A program made the position numbers and the translations under genes. From Branchiostoma floridae (lineage: Eukaryota; Chordata; Leptocardii; Amphioxiformes; Branchiostomatidae), in contig NC_049987.1 of the NCBI RefSeq assembly GCF_000003815.2, forward strand, positions 22,121,218 to 22,185,217: a stretch of 64,000 bases of DNA, read 5' to 3'. Every line of letters starts with the position of its first letter. Positions within the stretch are counted from its first letter, which is position 1. The notes beneath the pieces were generated by a model. The model made no database searches. It saw only the letters and a list, made by a program, of their open reading frames with translations, and was not told the DNA's origin. Shown here one piece after another: positions 35,470-45,162 of the stretch.

Positions 35470-36010
35470 ATATCTGACCTGGAAGCGCGCGTGCTTTAGG
35501 GTGGGGTCACGGCGTGCGCTGAAAAAACGACTAAAACGATCACAAAAACGCCAAAAATCTACCCCAAACCGTCAAAATGTCACCCCTCGCCGACAATCTC
35601 GGCTTTAAAACCGGTTTTACCGGATTCTGGGCGGCGTGTGGAGAAATAGCGCCCTCCAGGCGGCACGCCGAACTTTGGCAGGGGGAGGGGTGGTGGCGCC
35701 CCGCCAGAAACATTCAACCAGACAGAAACTTTTACCCACTTTCTAACGAGAAATTACGCCTCAAAATCAACCGTAGACCCTCTTGGCCCAATACTGGATA
35801 AATTTGGGCGCTCTAAGTGGCATACTTACGGGAAAAAGTGAGGAAAATTGGACGATCGCTTGCACGAGATTCACGCACCAACCAGAGTTCTGCTGGGTCC
35901 CGGGAGGAAGTGGCCGCGGAGTAACCAGACTTTCTGCACACGCAACTTCCGGTCCGCTCAGGTGTGCGCACAGGTAAGGGGGTGACGTCATCGTCGGGTG
36001 ACGCAACTTC
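35470..36010. promoter_or_regulatory. GC-rich promoter-like region with donors on both strands
   Basis: CG-rich compared with its surroundings. It contains ETS-like ACTTCCGG (35945-35952), a second CAACTTCCG near 36004 and a CRE-like TGACGTCA (near 35983). A strong plus-strand donor, CAG|GTAAGG, lies at 35973/35974 and a minus-strand donor, CCC|GTAAGTAT, at 35830/35829. Either could end a non-coding first exon. No start codon with a convincing frame was found. The nearest minus-strand coding exon is the profilin end at 26950. Confidence 0.45.
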
Positions 36011-36461
36011 CGCTCTGCTCAGGTGTGAAGGACAGTTAGGGACGTGATGAAAACGATTTTAGATTTGATGCATTTTATATGTAATTTATGTCTACATTTT
36101 ATATGTATTGCTACCTGGGCTTCCCAAAAAGCATTACTTAACGTTATAGGCAATGCTAATTTTATGGAAAAAAAAGAAAAAGAATGATGAAATAAACAAA
36201 GGAGGAACAAAAAAAAATCTTATGATGACCGATGTTTAAGAGTTTCCAAAATAAATCATACTAGTGCGAAGTGTTATTGGGCAAATCTAATGACATATCT
36301 TCAACTTGAATTTCTCCGTAGGATTTCTAGAATTCCATCTTGTTGCATGACTGTTGCCTCTGACTAACATCACAACATCCGTTTTGGTTCTTATCTAGTC
36401 TAGTCTCCAACACGCTAAGTACTGCTTCTTTTGGCTGAATAACACACTTTAATTAGTATTG
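36011..36461. other. intergenic, nothing recognised
   Basis: AT-rich without coding or clear repeat structure. Confidence 0.5.
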
Positions 36462-36630
36462 TACTCTCCAAGCAGAGGTTGGTGGGGAAAATCGTGACCT
36501 TTTCCTTTCATAATCTTTTTTTCGACCGGCCTTCCTTGGAGGGAATACAGAGGAGGGAATGCCAGTCGAAAAGAAATTATGAAAGGAAAAGGTCACGATT
36601 TTTCCCACCAACCTCTGCTTGGAGAGTACT
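36462..36630. mobile_element. foldback MITE, nearly perfect hairpin
   Basis: Arms of about 65 bp start TACTCTCCAAGCAGAGGTTG and continue through TCGTGACCTTTTCCTTTCAT, mirrored on the right. The loop is short and purine-rich. It is the most intact foldback in the window, suggesting recent insertion. Confidence 0.92.
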
Positions 36631-38336
36631 AGTATTGGATTTTTGCCCAAATACGGTGACTAATTTGTCCAGAGGAGAGATTAGTCAGTACGTCCCATGG
36701 CAAATCATTTCCCCCTAATACGGAACGGTTTCTACCGTGTTGTTTCTGGCCCTACAGGGGGCAAGCGTTTGTGGGGAGTGAGGAATTCCGTTCCTTCCCT
36801 TAAGGCTACAGCAAGTAAATTTTAGGGATGACATCAGCGCGCTCATTAATTTTCGCATGATTTCAGAAAAAAGAAGAAGAATTTTTTTCTCATTTGGAGA
36901 TGGTCAACCTGACGAGAAACTACCAAAATGAGCGAATATGTTGTGTTTCAGCCCAATGATGGTAGTTGTAGGAGTGACATTAGCGAGGTAACCATATCAT
37001 ATGCATGACTGTAGTTACGGTAGAACTTGGATAGCGGTTAAGGTGGAAGTCATGAGACTCAGAGTAGTTGCTAACTTGGTAAGAGAAACCAGTCTACCAC
37101 ACTCGTGTCACTTTTACTATACAAGTGAACGTTTTGAATACACTTATACAGTTAATAATGACTTTCATCTGTGCTACCATGTTTTGTCGCTTGTAAAAGT
37201 TGGATACTTGTAAAAGTGCCAACAATATGGAAACCACGAATGTGGTTGCCAGCTTGGCAAGTGATACCAGTGTACCACACTACTAGTATCATTTTTACTA
37301 CTCTAATTCACTTCTTTGATACAGGAATAAAAGCCTTATTAGTTCAGTCATCGAACTGTTGCATGTCATCTATAGGTTTGTTAATTGTAAATGCCACGTT
37401 TTGTCACTTCAATTCTTCTTACAATGTTTATGGTGTCTATTTTGAAAATTTAGCCATCTCGTTATTTTTCACCCATCTTGTTTTTTTTCGCCTTATCTCA
37501 CTATTTTTGCATTCTGTAGAGGATGTCATCCATAAAATTTACTTGCTGTGGCTTTACGTACACACACAGCTTCTGGGGCGAGATAATTGGCTGTTTGGAT
37601 TAGCCACTCAGAAGTTTGTTATTTGCCCCCATCGGGACAAAAAAGGACAAAGCCAAGATAACAGTACTTGAGCCTTTGCCTCTGGAAGTAAGAACCACGT
37701 CTGGTCATCACCACACATAGCCTCCACGGCGGGCTTTTTGAGTTGGTTATGCTTTTGCAAGTTTTTTTTTAGATCTTATTTCTTGATAAGTGTTTGTACA
37801 TGATGGAGTTCGTGGCCTATGCCCAAGAATGGGCAGTAGGCTTAAGTAAGTAAGTAACATGTTTGTATGCATGTTTGTGTGTTTGTTTGTGGTCAACTCA
37901 ATTAGCTATGGAGGAAACTTGGTACACATGTAGTCAGATTATGTCATATCAAAGAAATGGTTGGATTGTGCGGATTTCTTTGGTACTGCAACAGAACTAC
38001 CGGTGTAGATATCTCGTTTTCTAATAAATATTCTGAAGTGTGTATTAGATAGCTCTTACACTCGGGAAGAAGTGACATAAGTTTGAGCGTTCTTGCATGC
38101 TACATTTGGAACTACAGGGGCGCTTAATGATTTAATTTTTTTTGCCGTTTTCATAATCATATTGCCATGGTTGGTTTCTACACCATTTCTCCCATCCTAA
38201 TGAAGGAAATATTGGGATTCTCGAAGTTTAGTTTTCTGATCGACTTGCTTTTCTGATAACAATTTTGTGCACCAACATCTGTTTAGAGATTAAAGATAAA
38301 AGTTAAGTAGGTACCATGATACGAAGCGGTAGGGGT
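36631..38336. other. intergenic; LINE tail at 37740-37860
   Basis: No gene was found. A diverged duplication links about 37040-37110 with 37210-37290 (GTTGC.A.CTTGG.AAG, 'CAGT.TACCACACT'). At 37800-37858 the sequence ends TGGGCAGTAGGCTTAAGTAA then GTAAGTAA, a short-repeat tail typical of a retroposed LINE 3' end. Confidence 0.45.
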
Positions 38337-38640
38337 CTGGTGGAGGCTACATATGTCTAGTCTCTACCAGACTACCGCCTGGCCGAATGTAGCTAGCCGA
38401 ATACTAGTAGTAATAGTAGACTTTGGCCAAGTTAGGAATAAAAGCCAAGTAAGGAGTTAATTGGTCTAGGAGTGAACTGACTGAGATCCCATGGCAACTT
38501 ATTTTTGCCTATTTTGGCCAATTTCTTCTCTTTTTTTGATCCAGCTGACACGTCTGCTTGGAGACTAATATATGTCTCCCTTTGTACAGTGACATGGCGA
38601 TGACGTCATTCACGCAGGTTATCTCCAAGCAGACGTAAGG
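38337..38640. mobile_element. MITE cluster (TAGTCTCTACC and CTCCAAGCAGACG families)
   Basis: About 38358-38500 matches the 20972-21480 MITE (TAGTCTCTACCAGACTACCG, CTTTGGCCAAGTTAGGAATA). ACGTCTGCTTGGAGACTAAT and TTATCTCCAAGCAGACGT at about 38556-38637 form another inverted pair. Confidence 0.65.
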
Positions 38641-39207
38641 AAGGGACCTAATATCATAACCTATTTCTTAATGCTTGCTATGAATGGATGAACTTATGTG
38701 ATACACAATAACCAATAGCAACAACATACGTACCTAAATTGACTGCATTCAGATGAAATTTAATAATGAATCATTGACAATAAATAGAGAAATTCAGCGA
38801 ACAATAAACAATAATTATGAGGATCAGTACAGAATTTCAAGAGGCACTCCGTAAAAGTCTAGACAGAAATATTTCTTCTTGAGTCTTTACAATAAGTTAC
38901 TACATCGTACAAGGCACTTTGATGATGAAATCACTTCGCTCTATCGTTCCACAATAAGGCTTGTTGCATAAATGCTTATAACGTTTTAAAAGTACATTGT
39001 ATATACCAGGCCAGAGATTGCGCCTTCGGCTGTTTTTTTTACGTGTTTTAGGCCGTTTTTAGGGCCGTTTTTGGACCGTTTTCTTCATATCCACGGGAAA
39101 AATCATAAAGAAACGGTACAAAGTAGAAAGGTCTTAAAACATGTCAAAACCGTCAAAGCCGAACCTCTGCTTGAAACATAGTCTCTACCCTGCCATGTAT
39201 GATTGCA
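38641..39207 (-). other. POU1F1 3' flank
   Basis: It follows the stop codon of POU1F1. An ATTAAA hexamer on the minus strand at 38764-38759 could be a polyadenylation signal. Nothing else was recognised. Confidence 0.3.
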
Positions 39208-39354
39208 CTAGTCCTTCAGTTCTTCCCCATGCAGATAGAGGGAGCTGCTGTGCAGGGATGTCTTGACGCGCTTTTCCCGCTGCCGCCGGTTGCAGAACCA
39301 GACCCGGACCACCTCCTTGTCCAGCCGCAGAGACTCCGCCACCCGCACGATGTC
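39208..39354 (-). CDS. POU1F1: POU1F1 exon 5 (end)
   Basis: Acceptor CCCCCGTCCAG. Homeodomain helices 2 and 3 ([32 protein letters not shown]), then a short tail [16 protein letters not shown] and stop. Strongly GC-rich. Confidence 0.93.
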   Translation of the reverse strand, partial: DIVRVAESLRLDKEVVRVWFCNRRQREKRVKTSLHSSSLYLHGEELKD

Positions 39355-42300
39355 CTGGACGGGGGAGGACAAGGAAAATTTCAGATCAATGCTTCAAGAA
39401 GGAAGGAGAAAAAGAAAACTCGACTAGCCCATGTACTAGTCGGTGTAACACCGGGGCTGTAACTGGCCCCTCCGAGGAGGGCGGCGGATGTTGGGCGGGC
39501 TGCTATTAGCGAGATTAAATCAGGCTAGCCCAGGTACCACCCTCCTACTTATGCCAGTTATTGATGGATCTTCATCTCCAAGTAGCCGTGGCAGGCAGTT
39601 AGTCATCATCCGAAACAGTCTCCTGTTTTGGCAAATGCAGGTTGTTACAGCATTTGTCTATCCGCCTACCACAGGTAGATCTTCTAATAGATTAGATATC
39701 TCCTGCTTGATACCATGGACGATGGTGAGCAGGCGAAAAGGAGAACCATCGATAACTTCGAACAACTCAAGACGGGATTGCGCCTAGGCGCAAACACCGG
39801 CCTACACTCTTAGTTAGTACAAGTCTAATATCTGCTCTGTGTGGATTTGTGGTCACTTTGTTTGTTTGTTTGTTTGTTTGTTTAAACCTTTATTTGAAAC
39901 TTTGATTCTAATGCTTAAGGGCTAAAACAGATTATGGGACCGTTGTATTGAACATTGCCATGAACAGTTGAAGACAAAAATCACCTGAAAGGAGGGTTTG
40001 TTCTGCTTAAGGAAGTGTCTCACCTGAGAGGAGGGTTTGTTCTGTTTAAGGAAGTGCCTCACCTGAGAAGACGGTTTGCTCTGCTTGAGGAAGTGTCTCA
40101 CCTGAGAAGAAGAAGTGTCTCACCTGAGAAGACGGTTTGTTCTGTTTAAGGAAGTGTCTCACCTGAGGAGACGGTTTGTTCTGTTTGAGGAAGTGTCTCA
40201 CCTGAGAAGACGGTTTGTTCTGCTTGAGGAAGTGTCTCACCTGGGAAGACGGTTTGTTCTGTTTAAGGAAGTGTCTCACCTGAGAGGACGGTTTGTTCTG
40301 CTTGAGGAAGTGTCTCACCTGAGAAGAAGAAGTGTCTCACCTGAGAAGACGGTTTGTTCTGCTTGAGGAAGTGTCTCATCTGAGAGGAGGGTTTGTTCTG
40401 CTTGAGAAAGTGTCTCACCCGAGAGGAGGGTTTGTTCTGCTTAAGGAAGTGTCTCACCTGAGAAGACGGTTTGTTCTGCTTGAGAAAGTGTCTCACCTGA
40501 GATGAGGAAGTGTCTCACCCAAGAGGAAAAAGTGTCTCATCCGAGAAGACGGTTTGTTCTGTTTAAGGAAGTGTCTCACCTGAGAAGACGGTTTGTTCTG
40601 TTTAAGGAAGTGTCTCACCTGAGAGGAGGGTTTGTTCTGCTTAAGGAAGTGTCTCACCTGAGAAGACGGTTTGTTCTGCTAAGAGGAAAAAGTGTCTCAC
40701 CCGAGAAGACGGTTTGTTATGCTTGAGGAAGTGTCTCACCTGGGAAGACGGTTTGTTCTGTTTAAGGAAGTGTCTCACCTGAGATGAGGAAGTGTCTCAC
40801 CTAAGAGGAAAAAGTGTCTCACCCGAGAAGACGGTTTGTTCTGCTTGAGGAAGTGTCTCACCTGAGAGGAGGGTTTGTTCTGCTTAAGGAAGTGCCGTTC
40901 CAGCGCCTCCTTGGCTGACAGCCCGATCGTCGTTCTGCGCTTGCGCTTTCTCTCGTTCCCAGGGAGCTTGTCGCCGCCCGGCCCGCCGCTGTTCTCCGCC
41001 TCTTCTATCCACTTCTGTAGGATCGGCTTCAACTTACAGGCGTTCTTGTAGCTAGAAATGGAAGAAAGACATTGTGAATCATTGGTTTCTGGTTTCTGCT
41101 TCTTCTATTAGCTTCTATCCACGTCGTTTTTCACTTGCTTTGTTTCCTGATTCTATTACCCACTTTCTCAGGATCAGCTTCAACTTACAGGCGTTTTTAT
41201 AACTGGAAATTGAACAAAATCCGTTTGTTTTCTGCTTTTTCTCTTCATTTCTGTTGGATTGGCTTCAACTTACAGCAATTTTTATGACTGAAAATAGAAA
41301 AAGGCCGATGCAATAATCCATTTGGTGAGTTTAGTGTGCGTTCGCGTGGTATAATAGTAGGGAGTTTAAACCAGACCTTAGAGGTGAAACAAACAAACAG
41401 ACAAACAAACACACACAAACAAACAGTAAATAGGGCTGACCTGAGTTGTAGGTTCTCGAAGCGGCAGATGGTTGTCTGGGAGAAGTCGGTACCGTGCACC
41501 GACGCCAGCGCAGACCCCACGTTCGTCTGCGTGTAACCCAGCTGGGGGTGAGGAAATAAAGTTATCAATTGATTATATCGTTATTCATTATCATATAGGA
41601 ACTTTGAACGGTGGTTAGATCTAGCTGGTCCCGAAAATAAGTCAATAAAAACAGCACGCCAGGGCAAAACCCCCACTTTAGTCTGCATGTGACCCAGCTC
41701 GGGGACGGACACAACGTTAACTTTATACATGTATATATATCGTTAATCGTTGTTAATTATAAGTACAGTAAAGTTATAGGGGTAAGTCTTATTGCATGGA
41801 TTAAGACACTCAACACCATAGCTTGTGACAACAAGAGGCTATTTCAAACATTTCTTTTTGGCTCCGTTCTTTCTTCTGCTTCTTTCTTTTCTCTACTTAA
41901 CACTTGGAAAGCATATATTACACGACATACCTTAATCCTGCGCAGTTTGAAGTCGTTGGCGAACTCCTCCAGCTCGCGGAGCTCCGGGGTGTTAGGCTCG
42001 GCCTGGGCGGCGGGGGGTTTACAGGTCAGGGAGAGGGGGTGTCCCATGGAGAGGGGGTTCCCGTCTCCGTCCGGAGGGGGCTTGTGCACCAGGGAGAGGG
42101 ACAGGGGGGACACGTCCGAGCCGGGGTACAGGTGGGAACCTGAAACATGAAACACGAAGTTAACTCACGAGTTTATAGTTTATACATAACTTAATTGCAC
42201 AACAATTGTACGAGGTACAAAGTATGGCATCTATATAACTACAGTGCTATAACTTAACTTAAGGCCTATCTAACTAATACAGGAGTTGTAGTATGGGATA

Positions 42301-45122
42301 AGTTTCTTACAATCATTGGAGGCTTTTACAATCATATGGGGAATTTCTAATGTCAAAACCTTCTTTGATATATTTTCCTATATCTGCCATGCAGGGATTG
42401 TCACATGTCATTATGTATCTGAATTTGCACTTCAGGTCCATTTGGATAAATCCTTGTGTACAAAATGACAGCCTTCTGTATAGAGAATTGCGTATGTCGG
42501 AATATTTGGGACATACAACCATAAAGTGATATTCGTCTTCGATTAGCTCTGGACAGAATGGACAAACCCTCTGGTCGATAGGGATTTTTTGGAATCTTCC
42601 GGTTTCTATATTTAATTTGTGACAGCCAATTCTGAGTTGTGTGATTGCCCTACGAACGTCAAGGCTCTTTATGGTTGAAACGTAATTTTCTTGCTTGTAA
42701 TGCTTGTTCAATGTAGAAAGAGAGGAGAGTTTGGAATTGTTTCGAATAGAGGAATGCCAATTTTGCACGTATATATCTTGTAAACGTTGTCGTAACTGAG
42801 TGGTGATTGTGTATGACGGTGAGTAAAAACGTAATGGAAGTTGTATCATGGCGGGTTCATTTTCGTAGTTAATAAATTCCATAATGAGAAAACTAACACG
42901 TGAATTTTTCGTCCGTTTAACGTCAGTACTGAGCCAAAGTACGTCGGAAGTCGTCGCCGATTCCAGATGAGAGATACGGTCGAAAATTCCTGTAGTGAAA
43001 ATTTTCCAGCTGGACAACAGTTTATTTTCTCATTGATGATAAGTCCATTGTTTAATGAAATGAGTTGAAACTTGGCAGAAATTAAAGGTTAAGTCATATA
43101 TCTTGCTGAGACTGAAATATCTCAATTCGTAGCTCAGATTTGCGACAGATCAGTTTATTTCAAGATGACTACCCATTGGAAGTCCGTCAGAAGCAAAGAA
43201 TTTCTTGACGACTTTGTTGCATTTTTTCTTTGAAAGACCTCTGGTGGCCTTGATCAGTGCCTCACCGCTTCTGTGATACTGTTCGGTGTAATGATTATCG
43301 TGCTATACTAGGTGTCGCTGCTCTAACATATTTCACGGCCGGCTCAAAATGAATCTGTTGCCGGCATGCCGGAAAACTGAAGACGTAATAAGGCGGTTTC
43401 CATGACAACTACATAACATGTATATGAAAAATGTATTTTTACAACCACACCCAGTTTTCTGCTTGATGCTTTTAATCATATAGCGGTGTACATTTCACTG
43501 AAAAACTCAATTCATTTTATCAAATGAAAAATGTATATCTGTTCGATCAGCCTCCGTTTCATCGCTCCATTGGAGTATAAGATATTCACCATGGACTGTG
43601 TGTACGTACATGCAGTTTAACTGTATGATACATACGAAAATAGATAAAATACCTAGAACGCACTGGGCTTGTACGTACTGTAAGCAAAGATATTCTTTCA
43701 AAACTTGATATCATATCAAGTTGGAAGCAAGCCATACGTCCTTAAGTGCAAGGGACACCTATACCGTTTACCGTTTATAACTTCATAAAAACCAACAAGT
43801 AACCTACTGTTGTATATCAGTCTTAAGACCAAGGACATGAACAACAGGGGCAGACATTTTTGATAACATATACATGTACGTGGTATATCCATAGGAGTTG
43901 TATTTCGAAATAAGCCAGATGAGTGTGTTTGTACCTACAGTATAATAATTTTGTCTCCGAAGTTGACATGGACTCGTACAAACAATAGAGGTCTTTGTTC
44001 TGACTAATGTTTCCAGCTTCTTTCCTCTGTATCTATACCACTAAAGGGAAGATCTTAAGCCTACAAATGGATATCGTCATGAGCTTCTGCTGCGTCGTTA
44101 TTGTTCCAAATATACAATAATTCCGTGTTTCATCAATATCTACGCAAATTTTTCTATATATAGAATATTTTAAGATATATTTTGAGAAATCAAGATTCGA
44201 CATGGTATCAGTTTTTTTATAAATGGTCTAAAATGGTACATTTCTTCACAAAATTCATGTAGTTCAAGTAGACAGAAATGTAATGGATTTAAAATCATCG
44301 TTTGTGACTCTATTTTGCTTTTGAAAACATAATGATACATTTTGACAAGGATGCACCAAAATATTCTATATTTCTGATAATACCGTCGGCTATTCTAACT
44401 GCGTAGCGCGGCCACGATGACAATAGAAATTTGTCTGTGGTAGAGAGTTCAGTTTCCACCCGCAAGAAACTAACGAAAATTGGGCTGATAAGAAAGAAAG
44501 CCCAACCGACCTACACCCCTTCACACACCGTTACACAGAAATTGTAAACACGGCAAAGTTTAAATCTTTATGTATTACGGCCCCGGTAAGACTGACATGG
44601 TTAGGGAAAGGTTCTGTTATGTATAGTAATGGTTTGGAACCAAAAATAAGTCGTCGTCCTGCAAAACCAATGTATAGTAATCGCCAGGTCTCACTTACCG
44701 GCGTCGTGGCGGTCCGGCTCGGATGTGATGACGGGAGCGGAGAAGAAGGACGCCGTGGAGTCGACCCCGTAGGTAGTGCTGTGGTTGAGAGGCTTCTTCA
44801 GGACCAGATCCAGACCGAGGGAGATCGGTGGTAAGGGGGTCGGGGTAGGCGCGAAGGAAGGGTATCCTGCGTTGCTGAGGTTCACGATGGACGACACAGG
44901 TGAGAAGGCTGTAGGGGAGAGGCACGTGCGGACCCCCTCGGCGGAGAAGGAGACTAGGGTAGGGGGTACGTAGGTGTTCTCCATACCCCCTACACTGGAT
45001 AACATCCCCGTGGATGTGGAGGGGGGTAGCAGAGGGAGGGGGACGGAGTCGGCGCTGCAGTTGCCGATGGCTTTCAGTGCGACCAAAGCGTCGTTTGAGT
45101 ACTGGGTGGTCGGGCAAGACAT
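39208..45122 (-). CDS. POU1F1: POU class 1 homeobox transcription factor (Pit-1)
   Basis: A complete five-exon gene of 356 residues: 45122-44699, 42139-41931, 41541-41441, 41051-40862 and 39354-39208; intron phases 1, 0, 2, 0. Residues 1-190 form a Ser/Pro-rich activation region. The POU-specific domain is about 192-264 ([57 protein letters not shown]). A linker ends in [10 protein letters not shown], and the POU homeodomain is about 279-340 with recognition helix [11 protein letters not shown] (327-337). The NERKRKRR linker and KNACKLK place it in class 1 rather than classes 2-6, and the intron positions inside the domains are those I know for vertebrate Pit-1. In vertebrates it drives pituitary hormone genes. 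Odd feature: exon edges are copied into introns 2, 3 and 4 (see those entries). Confidence 0.93.
39355..39980 (-). other. POU1F1: POU1F1 intron 4, non-array part
   Basis: Unique DNA plus a (TTTG)6-like run at about 39858-39882. No exon was seen. Confidence 0.6.
39981..40898. repeat. 39-bp minisatellite made of POU1F1 exon 4 end plus 5' splice site
   Basis: Read on the minus strand, exon 4 ends ...CTTAAGCAGAACAAACCCTC, CTCTCAG and GTGAGA follows. About 19 further units repeat this: GTGAGACACTTCCTCAAGCA, GAACAAACCGTCTTCTCAG (39 bp, 13 codons, [13 protein letters not shown]). About seven short units of roughly 22 bp (GTGAGACACTTC..CTCAG) interrupt the series and shift the frame. Every unit keeps an AG|GTGAGA-type donor. 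The exon itself forms one end of the array. Confidence 0.95.
40862..41051 (-). CDS. POU1F1: POU1F1 exon 4
   Basis: Acceptor CATTTCTAG, donor CAG|GTGAGA. It codes [19 protein letters not shown], the linker with [10 protein letters not shown], and homeodomain helix 1 up to [12 protein letters not shown]. Its last 39 bp are the source of the intron 4 array; its first 50 or so bp are copied twice in intron 3. Confidence 0.93.
41155..41310 (-). repeat. two extra copies of the start of POU1F1 exon 4
   Basis: On the minus strand, 41210-41155 reads TTTCCAG then TTATAAAAACGCCTGTAAGT and TGAAG, a recognisable SYKNACKLK with an intact acceptor. 41300-41238 is a more decayed copy that reaches an in-frame TGA. 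Both lie upstream of the real exon (41051) in intron 3. Confidence 0.85.
41441..41541 (-). CDS. POU1F1: POU1F1 exon 3
   Basis: Acceptor TCACCCCCAG, donor [29 protein letters not shown] then [13 protein letters not shown]. It holds helices 2 and 3 of the POU-specific domain. The acceptor region has a diverged copy at 41660-41730. Confidence 0.93.
41660..41730 (-). repeat. diverged copy of the start of POU1F1 exon 3
   Basis: On the minus strand it reads CTGGGTCACATGCAGACTAA after TCCCCGAG, matching the real exon's CTGGGTTACACGCAGACGAA after CACCCCCAG. It lies in intron 2, about 150 bp upstream of the real acceptor. Confidence 0.75.
41931..42139 (-). CDS. POU1F1: POU1F1 exon 2
   Basis: Acceptor TGTTTCAG, donor AAG|GTATGT. 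Residues 142-211: a Pro-rich linker, then [20 protein letters not shown], helix 1 of the POU-specific domain. Confidence 0.92.
42313..43017 (-). pseudogene. LINE reverse transcriptase C-terminal fragment in POU1F1 intron 1
   Basis: A 234-codon open frame. The part [15 protein letters not shown] then [19 protein letters not shown] is the zinc-finger-like region that ends many non-LTR retrotransposon ORF2 proteins. The polymerase domain is missing, so it is 5'-truncated. It has the same orientation as the host gene. The frame is intact, suggesting a fairly young copy. Confidence 0.75.
43021..44698 (-). other. POU1F1: POU1F1 intron 1, rest
   Basis: AT-rich, no exon, RNA or clear repeat recognised. 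Confidence 0.55.
44699..45122 (-). CDS. POU1F1: POU1F1 exon 1
   Basis: Starts [20 protein letters not shown] and codes a Pro/Ser/Thr-rich stretch without a known domain, probably the activation region. Donor CG|GTAAGTGAG, phase 1. The start was chosen because this frame runs into the splice. Confidence 0.88.
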
Positions 45123-45145
45123 GTTTCACTAAGGTCGCGATGGAT

Positions 45146-45162
45146 ACTTTAAATATATACTC
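45146..45162 (-). promoter_or_regulatory. TATA-like box upstream of POU1F1
   Basis: The minus strand reads GAGTATATATTTAAAG about 25-40 bp before the start codon. If it is used, the 5' UTR would be very short, so it may be coincidence or an upstream exon may exist. Confidence 0.3.

Noticed and set aside
37171-37671. 166-codon plus-strand open frame
   Set aside because: AT-rich and hydrophobic by composition, overlaps a diverged duplication, no motif or neighbouring exons.
39981-40898. Genuine protein made of [13 protein letters not shown] repeats
   Set aside because: The frames are broken by 22-bp units, and the array lies after the normal donor; at most one in-frame extension of 13 residues is possible without a frame change.
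44695-45129. Second long frame over POU1F1 exon 1
   Set aside because: It has no ATG start and does not join to exon 2 in frame.
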